64,000 nt of DNA. Origin: Gordonia jacobaea. GTDB taxonomy: Bacteria; Actinomycetota; Actinomycetes; Mycobacteriales; Mycobacteriaceae. Position numbers and translations under genes: made by a program. Below are positions 55,801 to 62,947 of the stretch, piece by piece. The notes below the pieces were generated by a model. That model was not told the origin of the DNA, made no database searches, and was given only the letters and a program-made list of their open reading frames with translations. The stretch is from positions 496,001 to 560,000 of the forward strand of contig NZ_LDTZ01000014.1 in assembly GCF_001186365.1 (NCBI RefSeq), given 5' to 3'. The first letter of the stretch is position 1; the number at the start of each line of letters is the position of its first letter.

Positions 55801-57708
55801 GCCTCGAATCACCCTGGTAACCAGAAGATTCTGACCGCGATGAACCAGGGGGAGAAGTTCAACCTTCCCGGGTTGGCTACGGGCGGGGCCGTGGAGGACC
55901 CGAACGCCAAGAGCAACAGCACTTTTGTGCCGGGTTCCGAGCAGGGCAAGCCCTCTGGCCCAACGTCGCCCACCGGCAAGCCCTCTGACCTCGCGGGCAT
56001 GATGTCGTTTCTCTCCTCAATGGCGAGCACGGCGCTCTATGCGATGGGCGGATTCTCGCGCACCGATATCGACTGCTCTGGACTCGTCTCGGCGGGCATC
56101 AACGCGCTGTTTGGCGAAGACCCGTTTGTCGGTCGGATGAACACCACCGTCGAGGGTCCGTGGCTATCCGCACGAGGGTTCACCCTGGGCAAGGGTGGCA
56201 ACGATTCCATCACCATCGGCTTCTACGACCAGGGTGGAGGGGCGTTCGGGCACACAGCCGGAACCTTGCCCGGGGGGACCCCTTTCGAGGCGCACGGGCC
56301 AGATGGAACCCCGATCGAGTACGGCTCCGGTCAAGGTGCAGACCAGTCGATCTTTACCGACTTCTGGCATCTCGCCATTGCCCCGCAGGACCTCCTGAAC
56401 GCCAACGTGAACGTATCGGGAGGCAATCTCCCGAACCCGACCTACCCAGGCACCGGAACGACACCGAACAGCACAAACACCACCGCTAGCACTGACCCCA
56501 GTGCCACGACCGACTCGGACAAGCCCACCACCATCTCCGGCTGGGCGGGCAAGTTCGCTCAGGACGCCGCGACGTACTACGCACAGGACACACTGGGAGT
56601 GTTCGGGATTCCCGACGAACTCCCCGGTGCGGTCAATGCGGCGTTCGTCGTCGGCAACGCGGTGGGTACCCAGGGCAACGACTCCCTGTCAGGCCTCGCG
56701 GGGTTGGCGGGGAAGGCCCAGACGAACAGTCGCGGGGCGTACACGGCACCGAAGACCGTCACCGTTCCGGACCAGAACAACCCCAACACGCCTACGAACA
56801 CCCCGGGACAGACCACCTCGGGACCGACCACCTCGGGACAGACCACCCCTGGTCAGGCGAAGCTGGAAGGCCCCGCGTCGGATCAACCCGCGTCCCCGTC
56901 TATGCCGACCGATGTCCCCGAGGGCGGAATCGCCGCAGGCACCCCAGGGGCCAAGGAAGCCGTCTACTCGGAGTGGCTCAAGTACGGGTGGACCGAGGCC
57001 GCGCAGTGGCTCGATACGCTTCGCCTCATCAACGGGGAAAGTTCCTGGGATGTCGGGGCGGCGAACCCGTCGAGCACTGCACAGGGTCTCTTCCAGTTCC
57101 TCGACACGACCCGAGCGCAATTCCCCTACGGCGCAACAGCAGCCGAGCAAGCCGTCGGTGGCGGGCAGTACATCAAGAGTCGCTATCACACGCCCTCGGA
57201 CGCGTGGCAGTTCTGGTCATCGCAGTCGCCGCACTGGTATGACGCAGGCGGCAGGATTCCCGTGGGTGACACCTGGGTACGCAACCAGACCGGCAAACCC
57301 GAAGCGGTGCTCACAGATGAGCAATGGTCGGACGTGTCCGGGATTCTCGGTGCGCTTTCTGGCCCCGTACTCGACAACCTGAACCGCACGATCGCCGACA
57401 CCTCGGCAACTGCCATGACGAGCGCGGCGAACACGGTGCCCGGGGTTGGGCCTGCGGTACAGGCGGGGATAGGTGCGATGCGCACGTTCAACTCGGCGGT
57501 CGAGTCGGGTCTCGGTGTCGCGCAGACGTTTAAGAACTCCGCAGCCCAAACCCTCACCACCCACGAGGAGACAGCTACCAAGAACGTCAACTCGCACAAT
57601 CGCACCACGAATTATCACATCAGCGGCACCGACGCCCAAACCGCTATGCGGCTAGCCCGTCTGCGCGAGCAGAAAGAAGCGATGGCGTATGCCGGAGGCC
57701 GAAGCTAG
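52888..57708 (+). CDS. Phage tail tape measure protein with two peptidoglycan hydrolase domains
   Basis: 1606 residues from a TTG with SD GGAGGTGA (a GTG at 52878 is out of frame). Residues 1–140 are beta-like repeats with conserved spacing; ~150–215 are hydrophobic (AIGLAAAALAGLAAISLVPL); ~235–420 is a long Ala/Asp/Gln/Arg coiled coil. The middle is amphipathic tail-measure sequence. An NlpC/P60-like domain has Cys1063 in DCSGLVS and His1122 in GHTAG. A lytic-transglycosylase-like domain has Glu1384 in LINGESSWDVGAANPSS and GLFQFLDTT. Tape measures set siphovirus tail length and enter the envelope during DNA injection. First gene of the late operon. Confidence 0.93.
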   Translation: MADRYGGTLKLRITPDASRFVSEVRAVAEQARKSASVKIPVEVDNRSLQRSLRTATRSSNATVKVDAEVNPRSLERSLRRATLASSTRVNVGLDPDFAGATARIETWARSLRPTVHVNIDYDRSAIDRLGRVLGGIASTGVRGTGNAAASAAGSFSNLSGAIGLAAAALAGLAAISLVPLIASASQALGVFALLPGVIGAAGASVATLGLGLGGVVDAFKASGDAATSAGGAATDAAHDQEQAAQRVTQAQESVTDAARAVSDAQQDARDAAKDLNDAYKDQARELEDVNQQLTDATLNTQDAALGLARAKADLQKTRQDRALGKASDLDVAEDQLRVQQAQNRLNKANTDQTRAGQDARDANQKGVDGGDKVVEAKKRLSDAADRETDANRRLRDAQWALNEAYYQQAHSTAAAAGGVDKYAEAMSKLSPNARQFVTDIKSLSGAFGELRNNVQDKLFDGLGQKIVDLSNNYLPTLNKGLGDIASGFNSGLSKIIDQMSRPENISAWSNIFSNTAASVDKFLGGLGYLGSALTTIASVGSDFLPGIGQSFQDTMQKFDEWIKGLDSNGKLKEFIQGAIDKFHELWDIGSKIVELVKNIFSGGKDTGDDMLKSISTTLDKWNQFLGSPEGQQKLKDFFEDVKQSAKDIASTISAAADIVHLVSGMGPRDDGKKKPTNIDESKSTGAGANSARLKDKDGNTVDSEGNPAWNPGESGLAATIPVIPKNGIIGKAGRGVAGLFGYSSRDGDDGAGSWDGGAWKQTGERWANVGKSVKDSYDKNIGPTITSFVQGMQNIGSTALDKLQNVGSSAWGSISNAASTAGSTISTAAQGVGQWFADLGTKAGSAKDAVVQKMDDMLNWLGGLGSSIAQKTSGMWNGISEAFKESLNWIIDRWNAFTIKVGGWEIMGKKLPSLTVSMPQIPRLYAGGAVRDENGRLSGPGTGTSDSIVGVNADGIPIVRVADKETVVTADASNHPGNQKILTAMNQGEKFNLPGLATGGAVEDPNAKSNSTFVPGSEQGKPSGPTSPTGKPSDLAGMMSFLSSMASTALYAMGGFSRTDIDCSGLVSAGINALFGEDPFVGRMNTTVEGPWLSARGFTLGKGGNDSITIGFYDQGGGAFGHTAGTLPGGTPFEAHGPDGTPIEYGSGQGADQSIFTDFWHLAIAPQDLLNANVNVSGGNLPNPTYPGTGTTPNSTNTTASTDPSATTDSDKPTTISGWAGKFAQDAATYYAQDTLGVFGIPDELPGAVNAAFVVGNAVGTQGNDSLSGLAGLAGKAQTNSRGAYTAPKTVTVPDQNNPNTPTNTPGQTTSGPTTSGQTTPGQAKLEGPASDQPASPSMPTDVPEGGIAAGTPGAKEAVYSEWLKYGWTEAAQWLDTLRLINGESSWDVGAANPSSTAQGLFQFLDTTRAQFPYGATAAEQAVGGGQYIKSRYHTPSDAWQFWSSQSPHWYDAGGRIPVGDTWVRNQTGKPEAVLTDEQWSDVSGILGALSGPVLDNLNRTIADTSATAMTSAANTVPGVGPAVQAGIGAMRTFNSAVESGLGVAQTFKNSAAQTLTTHEETATKNVNSHNRTTNYHISGTDAQTAMRLARLREQKEAMAYAGGRS

Positions 57709-57715
57709 GAGAACC

Positions 57716-58207
57716 ATGAAGCCCACGAAGCCCAACGCAGTAATCACCAAGCGCAAGAAAGCAATTGAGGAGTCGCCGGGTGTTCCGTGCCCGGCATGTA
57801 ACACCCCCACCCAGGGATTCCACGAACCCTTGCCGACTGCCGATCCGAAGTGGAAGCCCGCCCAGCCGGGGGAGATCGACAAAACGATGGTCACCGACGA
57901 GAACGCTATCTCAGCGCTGCGGGCGGATCGGATGGCCAGGCGCGCCAAGGGGAACATGCGCGAGGAGTTGGCAGCGCAAGACCTCGCGGCCCGCTACCGC
58001 AACGCAGACAGCCCGCAGGGCGGACCCGAGAAGGGCCTTGACGATTGTCCGGTATGTGGTGCGACCGACGTGAAGGTCGACGACGCCAAGCTCACCCCGC
58101 AGGGGCGGGCGAAGGTGACTCGCACTCGTGCCCGCAAGGTGCAGAACACCATCGCGGCCTCTGCCGATGAGACCGCAGCCCGCCTCCGGAAGCGCTGGGT
58201 CAAGTGA
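57716..58207 (+). CDS. Zinc-ribbon hypothetical protein
   Basis: 163 residues from ATG 57716 (SD AGGAGAACC), 7 nt after the tape measure stop. Two CxxC pairs, VPCPACNTP near 28 and DDCPVCGATD near 110, suggest one zinc ribbon folded from both ends. The remainder is very charged and helical with a basic C-terminus (ARLRKRWVK). No family recognised. Its location between tape measure and MuF-like genes suggests a particle or assembly factor. Confidence 0.75.
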   Translation: MKPTKPNAVITKRKKAIEESPGVPCPACNTPTQGFHEPLPTADPKWKPAQPGEIDKTMVTDENAISALRADRMARRAKGNMREELAAQDLAARYRNADSPQGGPEKGLDDCPVCGATDVKVDDAKLTPQGRAKVTRTRARKVQNTIAASADETAARLRKRWVK

Positions 58208-58208
58208 G

Positions 58209-58925
58209 ATGAATCTGAACCGCGCTTACCGGATCGCGGCGAACACCGCCGGGGCGGTGGCGCGTGCGCTCCAGAAGTTGAAAACCGCTGTCCAGGTGGC
58301 GTTCGAGCGTGCCATCGTGACTCGCAACCCTGCGGGGCAGGAGGGGGCAGTTAGGCGTTCGATCTCGTCCACTGTGACGACTCTGAGTAGTTATGTCATG
58401 ACGGGCACGGTGAACGCCTGGAGGACCGCAGGCAGCGGCTACCGTCCGTCCCTCCGGAAGCTGACGCTTCCCGTCCTGTTGGCCTTGGGGCGGATGGAAA
58501 CGATCTCGGTGAAGCGGTTCCACGAACTCGCGGACGAGGCCCTCTCCCGGATCACTACTGAGACCCGGGAGGACGTGCTGCGCGAGATTGTGCGGGAGTT
58601 CGTCGCACGCGGCATCCTGCGGATTACCGACTCTCTGGGGCGTGAGTACGACGCGGTCGAGTGGACCGAACGAGCCGTCGACACAGCGATTCTCAACGCT
58701 GCGCGGCAGGCATACACGGGGACACTCCTCGCGAAAGGGTCGACGGTGGTCAAGGTGATCACCGAGCAGGGGGCCTGCGGCAAGTGTCGCCCCTTCCATA
58801 ATCGACACCTCGCCCTGCGACCGACCCCGGGGATGTTCACGGTGGCCCAGGCCGAGAGGCTGGGGCTGTTCCATCCCTCATGCCGGTGCCATATGGTCGA
58901 GATCAGGCAGGCGGTGGCCGCGTGA
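58209..58925 (+). CDS. MuF/SPP1 gp7-like head protein
   Basis: 238 residues. The C-terminal ~60 residues carry the minor-head signature ACGKCRPFHNRH…AERLGLFHPSCRCHMVEI (CxxC, then HPxCRC), as in phage Mu gpF and SPP1 gp7, proteins that bind the portal and are packaged inside heads. The N-terminus is helical. It ends in an overlap with TerS (GTGA). No portal gene is present, so it may act with a helper's portal. Homology is judged only from the Cys/His pattern. Confidence 0.7.
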   Translation: MNLNRAYRIAANTAGAVARALQKLKTAVQVAFERAIVTRNPAGQEGAVRRSISSTVTTLSSYVMTGTVNAWRTAGSGYRPSLRKLTLPVLLALGRMETISVKRFHELADEALSRITTETREDVLREIVREFVARGILRITDSLGREYDAVEWTERAVDTAILNAARQAYTGTLLAKGSTVVKVITEQGACGKCRPFHNRHLALRPTPGMFTVAQAERLGLFHPSCRCHMVEIRQAVAA

Positions 58926-59374
58926 ACGAGTGGGTGCCTGCATTCCCAGGACAGCGGCCCCCGTTTTTCAAGGACGGCAACGAATGCGCCCTCCGGCACG
59001 GTGCGCACTCTCCGAAGCTCGTGAACCCCCGCCGTGACGAGATCGTCGCGGGGCTACGACAGGCTATGCCGCACTTGGACAACGAGGGCTACGGCCCGCA
59101 ACTGTCCCGGTACGGGACGACCCTCGCACAGATTGAACGCCTCGACGCCTGGCTGGAGGAACACGGGGTCATCGGCAAGGGCGGCAGCATCAAGCCCGCA
59201 GCCAAGTTCCGTGCCGATCTCGATAAGTTGGCTCTCAATCTCGCTGGCGCACTTGGGCTTACGCCCGTATCTCATGCTCGGGTATTACGCGACCTGGGGG
59301 AGGCTGGTCGGTCTCAGGTCGACATCGCCAAAGCGCAAGAGGAGTATCTCCGCGAGCAGAGGGGGAGCGCGTGA
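58922..59374 (+). CDS. Phage terminase small subunit
   Basis: 150 residues from GTG 58922. The N-terminus FKDGNECALRHGAHSPKLVN and central helices (IERLDAWLEEHGVIGKGGSI, AKFRADLDKLALNLAGALGL) match P27-like small terminases, which recognise pac/cos DNA and recruit the large subunit. It overlaps MuF-like and TerL genes by 4 nt each. If functional it would select the element's own DNA for packaging. Confidence 0.8.
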   Translation: MNEWVPAFPGQRPPFFKDGNECALRHGAHSPKLVNPRRDEIVAGLRQAMPHLDNEGYGPQLSRYGTTLAQIERLDAWLEEHGVIGKGGSIKPAAKFRADLDKLALNLAGALGLTPVSHARVLRDLGEAGRSQVDIAKAQEEYLREQRGSA

Positions 59375-60825
59375 CAACAACCCTCGACGACCTCCAGCAC
59401 GTCGGCAGGTTCGCCGACAACTTGATCGGGCAACCACTGTGGTCGCATCAGTTAGAGATGGCCGAATCCGAGGCCCGGTACCGAATCGTCTGCGCGGGCA
59501 GGCAGGTCGGCAAGTCGCGACTTCTCGCGGTCCTGGCGTTGCACCAAGCCTTCACCGTGCCCGGCTCGCTGACCCTGTTAGTGAGTGCCGGTGAGACGGC
59601 CTCTCTGCGGTTGCTCGACGAGTGCGGGACCCTCGCGACGAAAGCACCGATCCTGCGGGGCAGCGTCGTCGACGACCATAAGACGACTCTCACGCTGAGC
59701 AACGGGTCGCGGATCGTCTCGGTTCCCGCGTCGGAGAGGCAGATTCGCGGCTGGGCCGTCGATCTCCTCATCATCGACGAGGCGGGGTTCGTCGCTGAGG
59801 ATATTTGGCGGGCGGCAGAACCAGCGGTGATCGCCCGACGCGGTCGCGTGGTCCTGTCCTCTTCGCCCTGGGGTAACCCGCAGCACTTTTTCCGACGGCT
59901 GTGGACCCTCGGCAGGGTGCCCGACACGAAAGTTGCGTCGTGGCATTGGCCGTCGATCGTCTCACCTCTCATCAGCGACGAAGACCTCACCGACATCGAA
60001 GCCCGCGAGCCGTCGAACTACTTTGCCCGTGAGTACCTCGCGGAGTGGCCCGACGAGGCGGGGGCGTACTTCTCTACCAATGAGATCGAGAGCGCGACAG
60101 CGGACTACGAACTGTTAGCCCCCGAGAGGGCCAGGGGCGCAACCGCAGTGGCGGGGGTGGATTGGGGCTACAGCTTGGACGCGAATGCCCTAGTCCTCCT
60201 GGGGGCCGTCGACGAGGAACACCTCATCGGACGGCGCGACGACCTGCCTGTGTTCTACGTGCCGTGGCTCGAACACCACTACAGAATGCCGTTCACCCAG
60301 TTCGTCGAGCGGATCGTTCAGGTGGGCAGGGGATACGAACTCGTCTCGGTTGTCAGTGAGACCAATGGTGTTGGTCAGGGGCCGACACAAGCTCTCTATG
60401 AGAAGTTCTTACACGAGCCCCTTATGCCGGGAGTGCTCCCGGTAACCACAACGGCGCGGCGAAAGATGGCGGGCTTCTCCACAATCAAGCTGCTGTTACA
60501 ACAGGGGCGGCTGGTTCTTCCGCGACATCCGGAACTCTTAAAACAGTTGTCCTACTTGTCATTTGAGACGCTCGACTCCGGTCTCACCCGAATTTCAGTT
60601 CCCGAGTCCCAAGGGCACGACGACCTCGTGATGGCACTCATGCAGGCCGCGAGCTGTTTGAACACCTACTACGAACCCGAGCGGCCTCAATACCTCATCA
60701 AGTCGAAACGCCCCGAGATGCTCACTACCCCAGGGAAAACGGTGATTCCCAGAACGCCGCGACCCATGACCGACCCGATGCCCCTCTCCTGGGGGCCGAT
60801 GAATGCAAAGGCGTGGAACGCATGA
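59371..60825 (+). CDS. Phage terminase large subunit
   Basis: 484 residues, complete. Walker A AGRQVGKS at 42–49, Walker B LLIIDEAGFV at ~132, coupling motif VLSSSPWG, and the RNase-H-like nuclease with catalytic acids in AGVDWGYSLDANAL near 264, VSETNGVGQG and GHDDLVMALMQA near the C-terminus. It is the ATP-driven packaging motor and DNA-cutting nuclease; all catalytic motifs look intact. GTG start overlaps TerS, and its stop overlaps the next ATG. Confidence 0.93.
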   Translation: MTTTLDDLQHVGRFADNLIGQPLWSHQLEMAESEARYRIVCAGRQVGKSRLLAVLALHQAFTVPGSLTLLVSAGETASLRLLDECGTLATKAPILRGSVVDDHKTTLTLSNGSRIVSVPASERQIRGWAVDLLIIDEAGFVAEDIWRAAEPAVIARRGRVVLSSSPWGNPQHFFRRLWTLGRVPDTKVASWHWPSIVSPLISDEDLTDIEAREPSNYFAREYLAEWPDEAGAYFSTNEIESATADYELLAPERARGATAVAGVDWGYSLDANALVLLGAVDEEHLIGRRDDLPVFYVPWLEHHYRMPFTQFVERIVQVGRGYELVSVVSETNGVGQGPTQALYEKFLHEPLMPGVLPVTTTARRKMAGFSTIKLLLQQGRLVLPRHPELLKQLSYLSFETLDSGLTRISVPESQGHDDLVMALMQAASCLNTYYEPERPQYLIKSKRPEMLTTPGKTVIPRTPRPMTDPMPLSWGPMNAKAWNA

Positions 60826-60977
60826 CCCCCGAAGAACTGCGCGAGCTTGCTGAACAGCTTGACCGAATCGCGGACGGGTACCCGCAGACACACGCGGGTG
60901 ACTCTTGGTACCTCCTGGGCCAAGCCTCCGGTCTGCGGATGGCAGCTCGAACGATGGGATCAAACGATGTTGCGTGA
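60822..60977 (+). CDS. 51-residue protein of the element
   Basis: Starts MTPEELRELAEQLDRIADGY and ends TMGSNDVA; an amphipathic helix followed by a short turn. Overlaps TerL by 4 nt (ATGA) and the next gene by 11 nt, so translation is likely coupled. Too short for family assignment. Confidence 0.62.
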   Translation: MTPEELRELAEQLDRIADGYPQTHAGDSWYLLGQASGLRMAARTMGSNDVA

Positions 60978-61245
60978 ACTCAGGCGGGCTATCGCCTCTC
61001 GGCTCGCGGTGTGGTCCACCCGATGGCACCTGCGCGAGACCGAGTTAGACCTCGACCTCACCGGGGTTCCCTCGGTCGACTCTCCGGCGATCGCTTGGGG
61101 TAGGACTCTCCCCGTCCCCACGGTCACCTTGATCACCGGAGGATGCGAGACCGACCTCACCCCCTATCGGGCGCGTGAGCTTGCCCAAGAGATATGGGAC
61201 CTGGCCAACGACATCGAGGACGCCATCGCCGAGGACGGGTGCTAA
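60967..61245 (+). CDS. Small hypothetical protein of the element
   Basis: 92 residues: MLRELRRAIASRLAVWSTRW at the N-terminus, beta-rich LPVPTVTLITGGCETDLTPY, then an acidic helix AQEIWDLANDIEDAIAEDGC. Similar in layout to the next protein (glycine turn, strand, then acidic helix), suggesting they are paralogues. Overlaps its neighbours at both ends. Confidence 0.65.
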   Translation: MLRELRRAIASRLAVWSTRWHLRETELDLDLTGVPSVDSPAIAWGRTLPVPTVTLITGGCETDLTPYRARELAQEIWDLANDIEDAIAEDGC

Positions 61246-61436
61246 TGAAGGTCAGTTGCGGACGCCGCCCGATCCGTCCCGTGGTCGACATCGGCAGGGG
61301 GCCATACCCGATCTGCCTCCGGCTCGCGGGCATCAACTGGCATCTGTCCGAACGCGAAGCCCTCGCCCTAGCCGACCAACTCCACGACACCATCGACGCG
61401 GTGCGCTCCGGCATCGCACCCGAGGAGGGGCAGTGA
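61245..61436 (+). CDS. Small hypothetical protein of the element
   Basis: 63 residues: PVVDIGRGPYPICLRLAGIN followed by an acidic helix SEREALALADQLHDTIDAVR. Start overlaps the previous stop (TAATG) and its end overlaps the next GTG. Its strand-plus-acidic-helix design resembles the preceding protein and is common for small actinophage proteins. Role unknown. Confidence 0.62.
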   Translation: MKVSCGRRPIRPVVDIGRGPYPICLRLAGINWHLSEREALALADQLHDTIDAVRSGIAPEEGQ

Positions 61437-61588
61437 CCATCCCCGAGCAGGCAGCCGCCGCCATCGCCCGACGCGGCTACCGCCATCCGACCCACGACCT
61501 CGACGCGGAGATTCTCCGCACCCACACCGACCCCGCACGTCTGGGAGTCTGCCGCACCTGCGGGACCCCTGGCCCTGCGACACCTTGA
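61433..61588 (+). CDS. 51-residue CxxC protein of the element
   Basis: From GTG 61433 (overlap GTGA): MTIPEQAAAAIARRGYRHPT through to GVCRTCGTPGPATP. The terminal CRTC may bind zinc in a dimer. No family recognised. The next gene follows after 10 nt. Confidence 0.58.
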   Translation: MTIPEQAAAAIARRGYRHPTHDLDAEILRTHTDPARLGVCRTCGTPGPATP

Positions 61589-61598
61589 GGAGCCTTTT

Positions 61599-61961
61599 GT
61601 GACCAATCCCCACAACGCGGCCATCGCGTTGACATCAACTGTGACTCAGTTCGTCGCGATGAAACGTGGAGTGCTCAACCCGACGCTCTTGGTGCCCGCC
61701 ACCCCCGAGGCATCCGAAGCCCTGGCCCGCTGCCACGACATCGAATCCGCCGCCCGCTGTCTCGACGACGCCCTCGATAACGGCCTGGTAGTCGATGAAC
61801 TAGGACACCCCACTACCGTCTCGTTCCTCGCCGACGAGGTCGCTCGACGCCTGGGCGCACTGCGGGAGAGCCTCCAGCGCACCGGAATACTCGACGCCCT
61901 CGCCCCAGCGGGCAAGACCGCCGTGAGTAGCGCGATGAGTGCTGTCTACGGGGAGCTATGA
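61599..61961 (+). CDS. Hypothetical protein of the element
   Basis: 120 residues from GTG 61599 with SD GAGGAG. Mostly helical; HDIESAARCLDDALDNGLVV and FLADEVARRLGALRESLQRT are amphipathic. No motif recognised. Last well-supported gene of the late operon; the following ~100 bp have no gene. Confidence 0.68.
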   Translation: MTNPHNAAIALTSTVTQFVAMKRGVLNPTLLVPATPEASEALARCHDIESAARCLDDALDNGLVVDELGHPTTVSFLADEVARRLGALRESLQRTGILDALAPAGKTAVSSAMSAVYGEL

Positions 61962-62063
61962 GCGTCTGAACGGATCGGTCGACATGCTGTTGCGGGAGGC
62001 CATCACAGGAGACGCTGGTTTGGGCTGTCTAACTAGCACCCGCAGCCACCCTGTTGGGGAGTA

Positions 62064-62255
62064 GTGCTGAACGAAACCGTCTGCTTGCTCGACCTTGAGA
62101 ACCCCGCTATCGAGGACGCTATGACTTCGGACCTCCACGGGCCGCGTTTGATTGTCGGGTGTGGTCACTCGGATTGTGTATGTGCTCATGCTGCGAGTGA
62201 ACACCCGACCACTGACAATCCTCGTTGTACGAGTCGCGGCACAATCGTCGAGTGA
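62064..62255 (+). CDS. Small Cys-rich protein of the element
   Basis: 63 residues from GTG 62064 (GGGGAG upstream). C-terminal half IVGCGHSDCVCAHAASEHPT with a later Cys is a plausible zinc cluster as seen in actinophage proteins. The coding region overlaps a long imperfect inverted repeat at 62150–62220, so the Cys pattern could instead reflect structured DNA. It overlaps the next GTG by 4 nt, which supports translation. Confidence 0.5.
   Translation: MLNETVCLLDLENPAIEDAMTSDLHGPRLIVGCGHSDCVCAHAASEHPTTDNPRCTSRGTIVE
62150..62220. repeat. Long imperfect inverted repeat near the right end
   Basis: GATTGTC-GGGTGT-GGT-CACTCG (62150–62171) is matched by CGAGTG-A-ACACCCGAC-CACT-GACAATC (62194–62220), with a 22-nt loop. 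It could be a terminator of the late operon, an origin or a recognition hairpin. Confidence 0.6.
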
Positions 62256-62473
62256 CTTACGAAGCAAACGAGTACAGCCGACTCGATGAGTACGCCTACA
62301 GCTACATTCAGCACCCCGAGCAGCCCATCGAACCGAAGCTCTATCGCGAGCACCGACCAGACGTGCATGAGGTCAACCAACCGTGTGCGGCATGTGGTGA
62401 CCCTTGGCCGTGCGGGGTATTCGATGCTCTGCTCCTGGGACTCTCGCACTCGTGGGGAGTGCGCAGCAAGTAG
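62252..62473 (+). CDS. Small CxxC protein, rightmost gene of the element
   Basis: 73 residues from GTG 62252: VTYEANEYSRLDEYAYSYIQ, then CAACGDPWPC, a double-Cys knuckle that looks like a zinc ribbon. Tyr/Glu/His-rich. No strong SD; translation is probably coupled to the previous ORF. Unknown role. Confidence 0.52.
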   Translation: MTYEANEYSRLDEYAYSYIQHPEQPIEPKLYREHRPDVHEVNQPCAACGDPWPCGVFDALLLGLSHSWGVRSK

Positions 62474-62814
62474 CTCGCGCCACGGTGAGATGGTCTGCCG
62501 TTCGAGACGAGGGGTCTACGAGTGAGTGACAAGATGTCATTCACTTGCGCCCCTCCTGGGTTCTGGCGTGGACGTCTCGCACCTCCTGCACCGATCCGCC
62601 GACCCCCGTCGCGCGGGAACAGCCGCGTGAGTACATGTGTTCGATCGGCGGGACCCGTCCCGCAGCCGTCCCGCAGTGGTCCCGCAGGACGACCAACACG
62701 AGTGCGTGTTGCCAACGCAGCCGCACGTAACCGTTTGGGTCGAGAAGCGCAGGCAGACAACGAGTTCCGAACAGAACAACGCCCTGACCTGGGTCGGGTG
62801 GTTTCGGTACGAAT
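62474..62814. other. Non-coding right arm of the element
   Basis: 341 bp without a convincing gene. It holds the three arm-type repeats at 62657–62687. Open frames crossing the att core on either strand (for example the minus-strand one with ELGRIELPTYSMR) are typical tRNA-end artefacts. Confidence 0.7.
62657..62687. promoter_or_regulatory. Integrase arm-type repeats near attR
   Basis: GTCCCGCAG at 62657, 62668 and 62679, each 11 bp apart, matching the pair near attL in sequence, phasing and orientation. Confidence 0.68.
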
Positions 62815-62861
62815 CTCGTTCGCATCGAGTAGGTCGGGAGTTCGATTCTCCCTAGCTCCAC
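62815..62861 (+). other. attR: 47-bp core
   Basis: Exact copy of 48664–48710, a partial tRNA-Ala 3' half without a 5' half. It ends ...CCACTAC where the intact gene at left reads ...CCACCAG, so only the left, element-derived copy encodes the full CCA end. Confidence 0.95.
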
Positions 62862-62947
62862 TACAGGTCAGAGACCCTCTTCGCTCACCGGCGGAGCGTT
62901 GCGCGCGAGAGACTGCGATATACAACCAGTCGTGGAAGCAAGCGTGT

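Larger units (their letters stand above)
48664..62861. mobile_element. 14.2-kb tRNA-integrated phage-satellite-like element
   Basis: Bounded by perfect 47-bp attL/attR. Left module, minus strand: integrase and an HTH protein. Early plus-strand module: excisionase-like HTH, two small proteins, replication-initiator-like protein, zinc protein. Late plus-strand module: tape measure, zinc-ribbon protein, MuF-like protein, TerS, TerL and seven small genes. No capsid, scaffold, portal, connector, tail tube, baseplate or lysis gene was found in either strand. Gene overlaps, terminators and att sites are intact, arguing against a decayed prophage. A decayed or rearranged siphophage is the alternative. 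The satellite lifestyle is inferred. Confidence 0.85.

Noticed and set aside
62541..62861. 107-codon minus-strand frame crossing attR (contains ELGRIELPTYSMR)
   Set aside because: This string is the familiar antisense translation of tRNA 3' ends and appears wherever an att copy lies; no SD or family support.
48664..62861. Interpretation as a decayed prophage
   Set aside because: All ORFs and overlaps are intact, att cores are perfect and late gene order is not derivable by a simple deletion; kept only as an alternative.
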